Positions 1 through 7,497 of a DNA stretch of 14,391 bases are shown piece after piece. Below the pieces are notes generated by a model that worked only from the letters and a program-made list of their open reading frames with translations, made no database searches and was not told the DNA's origin. A program made the position numbers and the translations under genes. Source of the DNA: CAIOZW01 sp049317725 (GTDB lineage Bacteria > Acidobacteriota > Blastocatellia > RBC074); the NCBI GenBank assembly GCA_049317725.1, contig JBMOHS010000102.1, positions 1-14,391 on the forward strand, in the 5' to 3' direction. The first letter of the stretch is position 1, and the number at the start of each line of letters is the position of its first letter.

Positions 1-117
1 CGTCTACCCAGGGTTACACCCTGGGCTGGTATGCGGCGCCCCGTTGGGGCGCTGGCTGCAATCCCGCCTTTTCGAGCACAAAATGTCCAAAGCCCAGGCC
101 CGGAGCAACGCTCCGGG
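1..117. repeat. Cluster of three short palindromic hairpins (REP-like intergenic repeat)
   Basis: Three perfect stems, each with a 3-base loop, follow one another: 7-14 with 18-25 (CCCAGGGT/ACCCTGGG), 36-42 with 46-52 (GCGCCCC/GGGGCGC) and 99-106 with 110-117 (CCCGGAGC/GCTCCGGG). Three near-identical hairpin designs in 117 bases is not expected by chance. It resembles the palindromic intergenic repeats present in many copies in several GC-rich phyla. Short reading frames across it are artefacts of the repeat. The cluster may continue left of the window. Confidence 0.65.
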
Positions 118-439
118 TATGCTCCCACCCCCATTCCCCGCGTTCCTCAATCACTTGTCAGGCTCCACAGGGTTGTACTTCGTGTTTCTCTCTCTTACAC
201 GCTGTCCTCATAAGAACGCTCCTGTTTCTTCATATAAGTGATTGTGCACAAAGTTGTTATCTCCTCAACAGCAGCCTTTTTCGAAACACTGATGAGAAAT
301 GCGGGCTAACGTCAGAAGGGAAGTCATCCTTGCCCCGCAGAGAGATCACGGAGAAGAAGATCGGGTCCCTTGGAGTTGATCGATGCCGCGAGTATTTACC
401 TTTCAGGAGCGCCGGGGGGCCGCCCGTGGTCGATCGGTC
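118..439. other. Non-coding spacer downstream of the sulfatase
   Basis: No convincing gene is seen on either strand. The stretch from about 180 to 300 is visibly richer in A and T than the flanks and includes pyrimidine-rich runs. The sulfatase gene ends at 440, so a terminator for it should lie here on the minus strand, but I see no clear stem followed by a T tract. A GC-rich patch at about 409-426 is the only candidate and is weak. Confidence 0.5.
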
Positions 440-1945
440 TCAGTTTCCTGCGGGTTGGCGCAGCTTGTCGAGCCGGTCCTTCATCGCACGGGCCCGTGCA
501 GGCTGCTCCGCCAAGAGGTTCCGCGCCTGTCCTGGGTCGGTGCGCAGGTTGTAGAGGGCTCCTGGGTCGGTACAAGCGTGGAGTTGGCGCGCCTCCCGAA
601 ACCAGGCCGGCTCCTTGTTGCCGTCGCCACACGTCGGAGAGTCGATCAGGACCCAGTCGCCCGCGCGCAACGCGAGATGGCCATTCGATTGGTGGTAGAC
701 CATCTCCGTCCGTGCCGCTCGAGAACCACGCCGTCCGAGCAGGAGTGCCGACTGGTCGATGCTGTCGGGGGCAGTGCCCGCCGGCAGCTTGAACCCGATC
801 AACTGCGCGATCGTTGCCATCAGATCGATCTGGCCGAAGAGGACGTCCGAGACACGCCCGGCCGCGATTCGTTCCGGCCAGCGGGCGATGAAGGGCACCC
901 TGTGGCCCCCTTCGCGGGTGTCCCGCTTCACCCCACGCCAGCGCTCCATGCTCGCGTGTCCGTGGCGCTGGATTCGATCGTAGGCCCCGATGACCACCTC
1001 ACTCGCCACCTCCGGTCCGTTGTCGCTGGTGAAGACGACGAGGGTGTTGCGCGCCAAGCCGTGGCGATCGAGCGCCTCGAGCAGCTTTCCGACCGAGGCG
1101 TCCGTCTGCATGACGAAGTCCCCGTAGTCCCCCGCGCCGCTCTTCCCCTGGAACTCCGCCGTCGGGACGACCGGGTAGTGCGGCGAGGTCAGCGGAAAAT
1201 AGAGAAAGAAGGGCTGGCGAGCACCCGCCCGCGAGGCAATGTAGCGGACGGCGTGATCCGTGATCCGGGGGAGGATCGAGACTGGATCCCAGTCCTTGCT
1301 CATCGGTCCTTTCCGATTGATGTGGGGATGGTTGGCCGGGATCGGCTCGGTGGGCGTCCCGAGCGTCCGGTCGTTCTCGATGAAGACGTAGGGCGGGAAG
1401 TTGGGCAGATCGACCCCGAAGAAGGAGTCGAACCCACGGGTCACTGGTCCATTGGCGAGGGGCTTGCTGTAGTCGATGTTGCTCAACCCATCCGGAGTGA
1501 CGCCGGGCTTCTCACCATTCTCGGTCGGCCAGTCCCAGCCGAGGTGCCACTTGCCGATCGCCGCCGTCGCATACCCGGCGCTCCGGAGCATCCCGGGCAG
1601 CGTCAACCGGTCCGCTTCGATGAGGGGCGCGCCGTAGGGGGGCAGGACCCCCGACTTCAACCGCGAGCGCCACGGGTAACGTCCGGTGAGGATCCCGTAG
1701 CGTGTCGGCGTGCACGACGTCGATGGAGCGTGGGCGTCGGTCAAGCGGAGCCCTTCCCGCGCCAACCGGTCGAGGTGCGGAGTGGCGATCTTCGATTCGG
1801 GGTTGAAGCTGCCCAAGTCCCCGTAGCCCAAATCATCGGCGAGGATGATGACGATGTTCGGACGCCGGGTCTGCGCCGTGATCGTCCCCGCCAGGAAGAG
1901 CAGCGCTGCCAAACTGGTGATCGTGCGGGTGGTCTGGAGGAGCAT
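440..1945 (-). CDS. Secreted arylsulfatase (sulfatase family S1, formylglycine-dependent)
   Basis: This 501-residue protein hydrolyses sulfate esters, probably outside the cytoplasm. Residues 1-25 form a signal peptide with a TAQ cleavage context. The sulfatase core follows directly. D37-D38 in ILADDLGYG are metal ligands. C78 in CTPTR is the CxPxR cysteine that must be converted to formylglycine. K132 and H134 in GKWHLG, H256 in SPHYP, D308-N309 in SDNGPE, and K340 with EGGHRVPF are the remaining conserved active-site elements. All are present, and the length is normal, so the enzyme looks intact. No maturase gene is visible here. The substrate cannot be read from sequence; arylsulfatase A-like enzymes act on sulfated glycans, lipids or aryl sulfates. 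The gene is divergent from the DUF885-like gene. No strong ribosome binding site precedes the ATG, but the signal peptide supports this start. Confidence 0.95.
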   Translation of the reverse strand: MLLQTTRTITSLAALLFLAGTITAQTRRPNIVIILADDLGYGDLGSFNPESKIATPHLDRLAREGLRLTDAHAPSTSCTPTRYGILTGRYPWRSRLKSGVLPPYGAPLIEADRLTLPGMLRSAGYATAAIGKWHLGWDWPTENGEKPGVTPDGLSNIDYSKPLANGPVTRGFDSFFGVDLPNFPPYVFIENDRTLGTPTEPIPANHPHINRKGPMSKDWDPVSILPRITDHAVRYIASRAGARQPFFLYFPLTSPHYPVVPTAEFQGKSGAGDYGDFVMQTDASVGKLLEALDRHGLARNTLVVFTSDNGPEVASEVVIGAYDRIQRHGHASMERWRGVKRDTREGGHRVPFIARWPERIAAGRVSDVLFGQIDLMATIAQLIGFKLPAGTAPDSIDQSALLLGRRGSRAARTEMVYHQSNGHLALRAGDWVLIDSPTCGDGNKEPAWFREARQLHACTDPGALYNLRTDPGQARNLLAEQPARARAMKDRLDKLRQPAGN

Positions 1946-1987
1946 GTCTGGTACTCACAGTCTTTTGCTGGATTGAAGGATCGAGTC

Positions 1988-2016
1988 AATGTACTCTCTC
2001 TCCGTTGACGCGTCAA
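1988..2016 (-). promoter_or_regulatory. Candidate promoter for the sulfatase gene
   Basis: On the minus strand TTGACG (2016-2011) is followed after 17 bases by TACATT (1993-1988). That is 5 of 6 and 4 of 6 matches to the housekeeping -35 and -10 consensus. Transcription would begin near 1981, leaving a leader of about 36 bases before the ATG at 1945. The -35 box is half of a perfect 12-bp palindrome. The call is by eye only. Confidence 0.35.
2005..2016. promoter_or_regulatory. 12-bp palindrome in the divergent intergenic region
   Basis: TTGACGCGTCAA is a perfect palindrome between two divergent genes. Its 8-base half-site TTGACGCG recurs at 2052-2059, 47 bases further on. A palindrome over a -35 box is a common operator arrangement, but no regulator gene lies nearby, so its role is inferred. 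Confidence 0.35.
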
Positions 2017-2067
2017 TTCTCTCTGGGATCGTCCGCGTCGGGCGAGCGCTCTTGACGCGAACTTGTC

Positions 2068-2074
2068 GGGGAGG
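2068..2074 (+). promoter_or_regulatory. Ribosome binding site deciding the DUF885-like start
   Basis: GGGGAGG lies 9 bases before the ATG at 2084. The longer open frame begins with a TTG at 2063, upstream of this site, so 2084 is the better start. Confidence 0.7.
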
Positions 2075-2083
2075 AATCTTGCG

Positions 2084-3772
2084 ATGATGGCCGTTCGTAG
2101 ACTCGGGATGGTAGTTCTCGCGCAGTCGTTCGGGAGGGGAGCCGGCCTCGCGCTCTTGGCGCTCTTCACCCTTGCTTGTCAGGCGAAGCCGGAAGGAAAA
2201 AAGATGAGTACACACCAGGATCTGCTGGCCCTCTTCCGCGAGTGGCGAGCCTTTGAGCGCCCCCCGCTGCTCGAAGGGGCCCCGGACTACACCGCGGAGA
2301 CATTTACCCAACGCCAGCCGGCGTATCGTGCCCTCCGACAGCGGCTCGACGCGATGGCGATCCAGGATTGGAGCGTTCCCGAGCAGGTCGATTGGCACCT
2401 CGTCCGCGCCGAGATGAACGGGTACGAATTCAACCAGCAGGTCCTCAAGCCCTGGGCGCGCGATCCCGCCTTCTACCAGTCGATCCACCGCGACCGCAGC
2501 GACGTCCCCGCCCACGAGGGGCCGACCCATCACGCCGTGACCGAACTCTGGACCTATCAGTTTCCTCTCTCGTCGACCGAGGAGGACCGGCTGCTCAAGG
2601 ACCTCAGCGCTATTCCACCACTGATGCGCCAAGCCCGCGAGAACCTCACCGGCAACGCGCGCGAACTCTGGATCGCCGGGATCCGCAACCTGCGCGCGCA
2701 ACGCGCCGAGCTCGATGCGCTGGTTGCCCAAGTGGGCCCCAACCCGCGGTTGCAGGCCATCCTTGCCGAGAGCCAGCAGGCGACCGACGAGCTGATCGCC
2801 TGGCTCGAAGCCGAAGCGCCGAAGAAAGACGGCCCTTCCGGCATCGGCAAGGAGAACTACACCTGGTACCAGCAGCAGGTCCACCTTCTGCCAATGACCT
2901 GGGAGGAGGAGGTCCAGCTGCTCAAGCGGGAACTGGACCGCGCCTGGTCCTCCCTCCGCCTCGAGGAGCAGCGCAATCGCCGCCTGCCCCCACTGGAGGC
3001 CGCCGCGACACCGGCTGCCTACGGGGCCAAGGCCGACCAAGCCGCCACCCGCTTCATGACCTTCCTGCGCGAGCAGGAGATCCTCACCCTGACCGACTAT
3101 CTCGAGCCGGCCCTGCGGCAGCACCTCGGCCAATTTGTCCCCGCCGAGCGGCGCAACTTCTTCCAGATCGGGGCCCACCTCGATCCGCTCCCCCTCTTCA
3201 CCCACTTCTACCACTGGTTCGAGCTCGCACGCATGGACCGCGAGCCCCATCCCAGCCCAGTCCGGCAGGGAGCCCTCCTCTACAACATCTTCGACACGCG
3301 CAACGAGGGGACGGCGACCGGGGTCGAGGAGATGTTCATGCACGCCGGACTCTACGACGACAGCCCCCGCTCCCGCGAGATCGTCTGGATCATGATTGCG
3401 CAACGCGCGGCACGTGGCCTCGGCTCCCTCTACGCCCACGCCAACACCATGACCATGGAGGAGGCCGGCGGCATCCACTCCGAGATGACTCCGCGTGGCT
3501 GGATGAAGACCGAGAAGGAGCTGCTCCTCTTCGAGCAGCACCTCTACCTCCGCCAGCCCGGCTATGGCACCAGCTACATCACCGGCAAGTACCTGCTCGA
3601 ACGGACTCTCGCCGATTTCACCCGGCAGTGTGAGTCGCGCGGCGAGGACTGTCCGGTAAGAGCCTTCTTCGATCGCCTCAACGCCATCGACAGCATCCCG
3701 ATCTCCCTTGCGCGTTGGGAGATGACCGGGCTCGATGACGAGATCCAGCGGCTCACCCGATCGCATCGCTGA
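2084..3772 (+). CDS. DUF885-like exported protein (putative peptidase-related)
   Basis: This 562-residue protein has a basic N-terminus and a hydrophobic stretch at about residues 20-31 ending in a cysteine (TLAC, C32). It is therefore exported and may be a lipoprotein, although the lipobox is not canonical. The rest is mostly helical and charged. I place it in or near the DUF885 family from the C-terminal half: NEGTATGVEEMFMHAG at about 407-422 resembles the family's EGWALYAE block, and PGYGTSYITGK at about 492-502 resembles its PGQxxxYxxG block. Some DUF885 proteins are thought to be metallopeptidase-like. The usual HExxPGHH block is not seen at the expected place, but HEGPTHH occurs near residue 144. 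The enzymatic role is uncertain. It is divergent from the sulfatase and lies 130 bases before the receptor in the same direction. Confidence 0.6.
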   Translation: MMAVRRLGMVVLAQSFGRGAGLALLALFTLACQAKPEGKKMSTHQDLLALFREWRAFERPPLLEGAPDYTAETFTQRQPAYRALRQRLDAMAIQDWSVPEQVDWHLVRAEMNGYEFNQQVLKPWARDPAFYQSIHRDRSDVPAHEGPTHHAVTELWTYQFPLSSTEEDRLLKDLSAIPPLMRQARENLTGNARELWIAGIRNLRAQRAELDALVAQVGPNPRLQAILAESQQATDELIAWLEAEAPKKDGPSGIGKENYTWYQQQVHLLPMTWEEEVQLLKRELDRAWSSLRLEEQRNRRLPPLEAAATPAAYGAKADQAATRFMTFLREQEILTLTDYLEPALRQHLGQFVPAERRNFFQIGAHLDPLPLFTHFYHWFELARMDREPHPSPVRQGALLYNIFDTRNEGTATGVEEMFMHAGLYDDSPRSREIVWIMIAQRAARGLGSLYAHANTMTMEEAGGIHSEMTPRGWMKTEKELLLFEQHLYLRQPGYGTSYITGKYLLERTLADFTRQCESRGEDCPVRAFFDRLNAIDSIPISLARWEMTGLDDEIQRLTRSHR

Positions 3773-3791
3773 AGGGCATCTCCCCCGGCCC

Positions 3792-3811
3792 ATCGCCTTG
3801 ATCAAGGCGAT
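3792..3811. promoter_or_regulatory. Perfect 20-bp palindrome between the DUF885-like gene and the receptor
   Basis: ATCGCCTTGATCAAGGCGAT reads identically on both strands. It starts 20 bases after the upstream stop codon and ends 91 bases before the receptor ATG. TGATCAA recurs at 3822-3828. As RNA it could form an 8-bp stem with a 4-base loop, but no T tract follows, so it suits an operator or an mRNA-end hairpin rather than a standard intrinsic terminator. Confidence 0.45.
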
Positions 3812-3902
3812 CGAATGGCGCTGATCAAACCTTGACCCGGTGGCCTGACCGATCATGTGACCGCGCCTCGAAGGAATCAGCCGTTCGGATGGAGAGAGTC
3901 GC

Positions 3903-6900
3903 ATGAGGTACGGAACTTGGCTGACGCTGGCGATGGTTCAATGGGTGCTGTTGGCCGGAGTGGCCTCGGGGCAAGCCGGACGGGGAGAGCTGACCGGGGT
4001 GGTACGCGATGACCGTGGATCGAGCATCGCGTCGGCCCTGATCCGGGTCCTTCACACCGGGACGAACGAGCTGACCCACGCCTCGACCGGAGCCGACGGG
4101 AGTTATCTCATCACCGGGCTGCGCCCAGGACTCTACCGGGTGGAGTTCGAGTCGGGCGGCTTCCAGCGACAAGTCCGGGAGGGGATCCGGTTGACCACTG
4201 GCGAGCGCATTCGGCTCGATGTCGAGCTGCGTGTTGGGGAGTTGGCCTCGGAGCTCATCGTCCGCTCCGACGCCTCGCTGCTGCGGACGGAGAGCAGCAG
4301 CCTCGGTCAGTTGGTCCCGCACCGGACGATCACCTCCCTCCCGCTCAATGGCCGCAACTTCTTCTCGTTGATCTCGCTGGTACCGGGCGTGGCCGTCCCG
4401 CCACCGACCGCGGCGGGCCCCTCCTTGCCGCGCCTCAATGGAGGACGACCGCGCGTCAACGAGTTTCTCTACGACGGAATCTCTGCGCTCCAGCCAGAAC
4501 CGGGGCAGGTCGCCTTTCTCCCGGTGATCGATGCCATCGAAGAGTTCAAGGTCGAGAACAACGTGCCGGCCGCTGAGTATGGCCGCTTCAACGGCGGGGT
4601 CGTCCATTTGACGACCCGGTCGGGTCGCAACGACCTCCACGGGAGCGCTTTTGAGTTCATGCGTCACGAAGCGCTCAATGCCCGCAACTTGTTTGCTCCA
4701 GCAACCGGCTCAAGCCGGCCACTCTTTCGTCGTCATCAATACGGAATGGTCATCGGGGGGCCAGTCCGGCGCGACCGGACCTTCTTCTTTGGCGACTACC
4801 AGGGGACTTCCCAGGCACTGGGAAGAGTGCTGACCTCGACCGTGCCGACCTTGACGCAGCGGCGCGGGGATTTCTCGGCAACGCTCGGCGCGCCACTCTT
4901 CCTCCAACCGTCAACCCTCACCGTGACGACCGTCAACACCGGGACGCCGATCGAGGTCATCGACACGACCGGCCAGTGGGTGCCAGCAAGGGTGGGGCAG
5001 CTCTTTCGGCGAGGGGATCGACTTGCCTATGCGGGAAATCAGCTTCCGGCGAGCGATCTCGATCCGATCGCTCGCCGCCTGCTCGAACTCTACCCGCTCC
5101 CAACCAGAGACGGAGGAGCCAACAACTTTCAGCGCCTCGCCAACGAGCGGACCCGGCAAGACCAGACCGACCTTCGCCTCGACCACCGGCTTTCATCGGA
5201 TGGGCTCCTCTTTGGTCGCTTCTCGATGGCGCGAGAGCGGACGCAACCGGTGACGCCCCTGCCGGACGGGAGTGGGGCAATCACGCAGGGAACTCTCGGC
5301 GACCAGCGGAGCAATGGATATCAGGCGGTCGGGAGCTATCAGCAAGTGCTTGGTCGGGCCCTCCTTCATGAGCTCCGCGGCGGGTATACGCGCCGATCGG
5401 TCGATCGGCGCAGCGCGCGATTGAAGAGTCCGTCAGGCATTCCCGGTCTTCCGATCGGGACTCCGTTTGATGACGTGCTGCCGACGATGTTGATCGCTGG
5501 CCTCCAGCAGCTCGGTCCGCCGACCAATGCCAATACCCTCTTCAGCACCGACGTGACCCAGTTGGTCGATATGCTCTCTCTGCAACGCCAGCGCCATTCG
5601 GTCCGCATCGGGGTCGATGCGCGGCTCGAGAGGTTGACGATCCTGCAGCCGCCATCGCCACGTGGTCAGTTCAGCTTCACCGCGCCTTTCACCAGCTCGC
5701 GTGGAGGGCCCAACACCCTCGGTACCCTGCCCGGTGGCGCGACGACGGGAAGTCTGCTCGCAGGGCAGACGGGCCACCCGCTGGCGAGCTTTCTGCTCGG
5801 CCAAGTCGGCAACTTCTCGATCGATCTGCAGCCGCGTCGCTTGCGCCCCCGCGCCAAGATCCTCGAGCTCTTCGTCCAGGACGATCTGCGCCTCACCTCG
5901 CGGTTGACGATCAATGCCGGTCTGCGTTACACCCTCAACTTTCCCTCGACGGAGGCGGAAGATCAGGGGGCAATCTTCAATCTACAGACGGAGCAGCTTG
6001 AATACGCCGGCCGCGATGGCGCCCCAAGGAGTGCCCGCCAACTGGAGCGTCTCAACTTCGCGCCACGTCTCGGCATCGCTTGGCGGCTCAACGAACGGAT
6101 GGTCATCCGGACTGGTTATGGCTTGGTCTGGCAGGAGCAGGCGGGCATTACGACCCCCTTCACCCTCCCTCAGTTTCCTTTTGTGCGGACCCGTACCCAA
6201 CGATCACTGGATGGCGTGACGCCGGCGTTCATCCTCACGAATGGACCCGCCGTCCGCCCAATCTCTCCGAGCCTTCTCGACCCAGATGCCGGGCTGGGCC
6301 AGGGGGTCTTTGCCGTCGATCGTGATCTAGGGAGCGGCTATGCCCAGCAGTGGAACTTGGCGATCCAGCGCGAGCTGGGCCCCAACTTGGCTGTCGAAGT
6401 CGCCTATGCCGGCTCGAAGATTACCCGGGTCGGAATTCCTGACAGCAACCTCAACCAACTGACAGTTGCGCAGCTCGCTCTCAGCAATCAGTTGCTGCAG
6501 CCCGTCGCCAACCCCTTCTTCGGCGAGATTCCCCGTGACTCGTCGATTGGCGACCCCACCATTCCCCAGGCCCAGCTCCTGCGCCGCTTTCCGCGGTTCA
6601 CCACCGTCAGCCTCTACCGAAATAATGTCGGGAATACGAGCTATCACGCCCTCCTGGCCAAATTGGAGAAGCGATTCACTCGGGGGCTCTCCTTCCTGGT
6701 CAGCTACACCCGGTCGAAGCTGATCGACGACGCCGGCTCCGTCTTCGATGCTTCGATCCAGACGGGACCAGTGGCCAACTACCCGGTCGCGGACAGCTTC
6801 AACCGTGCCCTTGAACGGGATGTCTCGACGGGTGATCTCCCTCACGTGTTGACGGCCAGTGGAACGATCGACTTTGCTCTGGGAAGGGGATCTCGTTGGC

Positions 6901-7355
6901 GGGTCTTGAGGGAGGGGTGGCAACTGGCCGTGACCGGGATCGCGCAATCCGGGCTGCCCTTTCCGGTGACCCAGCTCACCAACTTCAACGCCTTTGCCGG
7001 ATTTGGTGTGCAGCGCCCCAACCGGTTGCGGAATCCCTCGCTTCCGGGCAGGGAGCGCTCAACCGCGCGCTGGTTCGATACCACCGCCTTCGCGATTGCC
7101 CCACAGTTCACGCTCGGCACTTCTTCGCGGAATCCAGTACGGGGGCCCGGCTACCGAAACCTCGATCTCGCCTTGATCAAGCTGACCCAGCTCCGGGATT
7201 CACTCACCCTCGAAGTTCGGGGCGAGGTCTTCAACGTGACCAACACCCCCCCACTGGGCAATCCCAACGGCGTCGCTGGATCCCCCGCCTTCGGCACGAT
7301 CACCACCGCCGGTGATCCCCGAGTGATCCAGATTGCTCTCAAACTGAACTTCTGA
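3903..7355 (+). CDS. TonB-dependent receptor with N-terminal carboxypeptidase-regulatory-like domain
   Basis: This is a 1150-residue outer-membrane protein of the acidobacterial Oar-like class. Residues 1-23 are a signal peptide (ASG before Q24). Residues about 27-110 form a carboxypeptidase-regulatory-like beta-sandwich (GxVRDDRGSSIASALIRV, then GADGSYLITGLRPGLYRVEF). Residues about 130-240 are the plug, with LPLNGRNFFSLISLVPGV and RVNEFLYDG. The remainder is a beta-barrel rich in alternating aromatic strands. The chain ends in phenylalanine (ALKLNF), the usual signal for the BAM insertion machinery. No obvious TonB box was found. Such receptors import large substrates such as oligosaccharides or peptides using TonB energy, but the ligand is not readable. 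The ATG follows GGAG at 3891-3894. The sulfatase and DUF885-like neighbours suggest a nutrient-acquisition role. The length is typical and there is no break. Confidence 0.93.
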   Translation: MRYGTWLTLAMVQWVLLAGVASGQAGRGELTGVVRDDRGSSIASALIRVLHTGTNELTHASTGADGSYLITGLRPGLYRVEFESGGFQRQVREGIRLTTGERIRLDVELRVGELASELIVRSDASLLRTESSSLGQLVPHRTITSLPLNGRNFFSLISLVPGVAVPPPTAAGPSLPRLNGGRPRVNEFLYDGISALQPEPGQVAFLPVIDAIEEFKVENNVPAAEYGRFNGGVVHLTTRSGRNDLHGSAFEFMRHEALNARNLFAPATGSSRPLFRRHQYGMVIGGPVRRDRTFFFGDYQGTSQALGRVLTSTVPTLTQRRGDFSATLGAPLFLQPSTLTVTTVNTGTPIEVIDTTGQWVPARVGQLFRRGDRLAYAGNQLPASDLDPIARRLLELYPLPTRDGGANNFQRLANERTRQDQTDLRLDHRLSSDGLLFGRFSMARERTQPVTPLPDGSGAITQGTLGDQRSNGYQAVGSYQQVLGRALLHELRGGYTRRSVDRRSARLKSPSGIPGLPIGTPFDDVLPTMLIAGLQQLGPPTNANTLFSTDVTQLVDMLSLQRQRHSVRIGVDARLERLTILQPPSPRGQFSFTAPFTSSRGGPNTLGTLPGGATTGSLLAGQTGHPLASFLLGQVGNFSIDLQPRRLRPRAKILELFVQDDLRLTSRLTINAGLRYTLNFPSTEAEDQGAIFNLQTEQLEYAGRDGAPRSARQLERLNFAPRLGIAWRLNERMVIRTGYGLVWQEQAGITTPFTLPQFPFVRTRTQRSLDGVTPAFILTNGPAVRPISPSLLDPDAGLGQGVFAVDRDLGSGYAQQWNLAIQRELGPNLAVEVAYAGSKITRVGIPDSNLNQLTVAQLALSNQLLQPVANPFFGEIPRDSSIGDPTIPQAQLLRRFPRFTTVSLYRNNVGNTSYHALLAKLEKRFTRGLSFLVSYTRSKLIDDAGSVFDASIQTGPVANYPVADSFNRALERDVSTGDLPHVLTASGTIDFALGRGSRWRVLREGWQLAVTGIAQSGLPFPVTQLTNFNAFAGFGVQRPNRLRNPSLPGRERSTARWFDTTAFAIAPQFTLGTSSRNPVRGPGYRNLDLALIKLTQLRDSLTLEVRGEVFNVTNTPPLGNPNGVAGSPAFGTITTAGDPRVIQIALKLNF

Positions 7356-7360
7356 TGATG

Positions 7361-7374
7361 CAGGGAAGGCCCTG
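7361..7374 (+). terminator. Short hairpin after the receptor gene
   Basis: CAGGG and CCCTG (7361-7365 and 7370-7374) form a 5-bp stem around AAGG, five bases after the receptor stop. A second GC palindrome, CCGGGCCCGG, lies at 7392-7401. Neither has a T tract, so termination is only possible, not shown. Confidence 0.25.
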
Positions 7375-7483
7375 GTGACCCTTTGTGATTGCCGGGCCCG
7401 GGCCGTCAGGGTAGGATCTCCCAGGAGAAGGTTGGGGATGTCTTCCAGAATCGAGGCCTGTTCTCCTCTTGAAGGGGTGACTT

Positions 7484-7488
7484 GGAGG
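7484..7488 (+). promoter_or_regulatory. Ribosome binding site deciding the dioxygenase start
   Basis: GGAGG is 9 bases before the ATG at 7498. The open frame extends upstream to a GTG at 7375, but those 41 residues are arginine- and cysteine-rich and unlike the family. Confidence 0.75.
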
Positions 7489-7497
7489 TTTGACAGG

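Noticed and set aside
31..241. Two short plus-strand frames of 60 and 65 codons
   Set aside because: They arise from the palindromic repeat cluster and have no ribosome binding site or family resemblance.
383..2008. 541-residue open frame on the plus strand
   Set aside because: It is antisense to the sulfatase, whose catalytic motifs are all intact. The antisense product is Arg/Gly/Val-rich with no recognisable domain, as expected in GC-rich DNA.
2063..2083. TTG at 2063 as the start of the DUF885-like gene
   Set aside because: The strong GGGGAGG site lies after this TTG and is well placed for the ATG at 2084.
1955..3904. 649-residue open frame on the minus strand
   Set aside because: It lies opposite the DUF885-like gene, which has a ribosome binding site and an export signal. 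The translation is a low-complexity Leu/Gly/Val/Glu shadow.
3825..4667. 280-residue minus-strand frame
   Set aside because: It overlaps the receptor's signal peptide, regulatory-like domain and plug, which are clearly coding on the plus strand.
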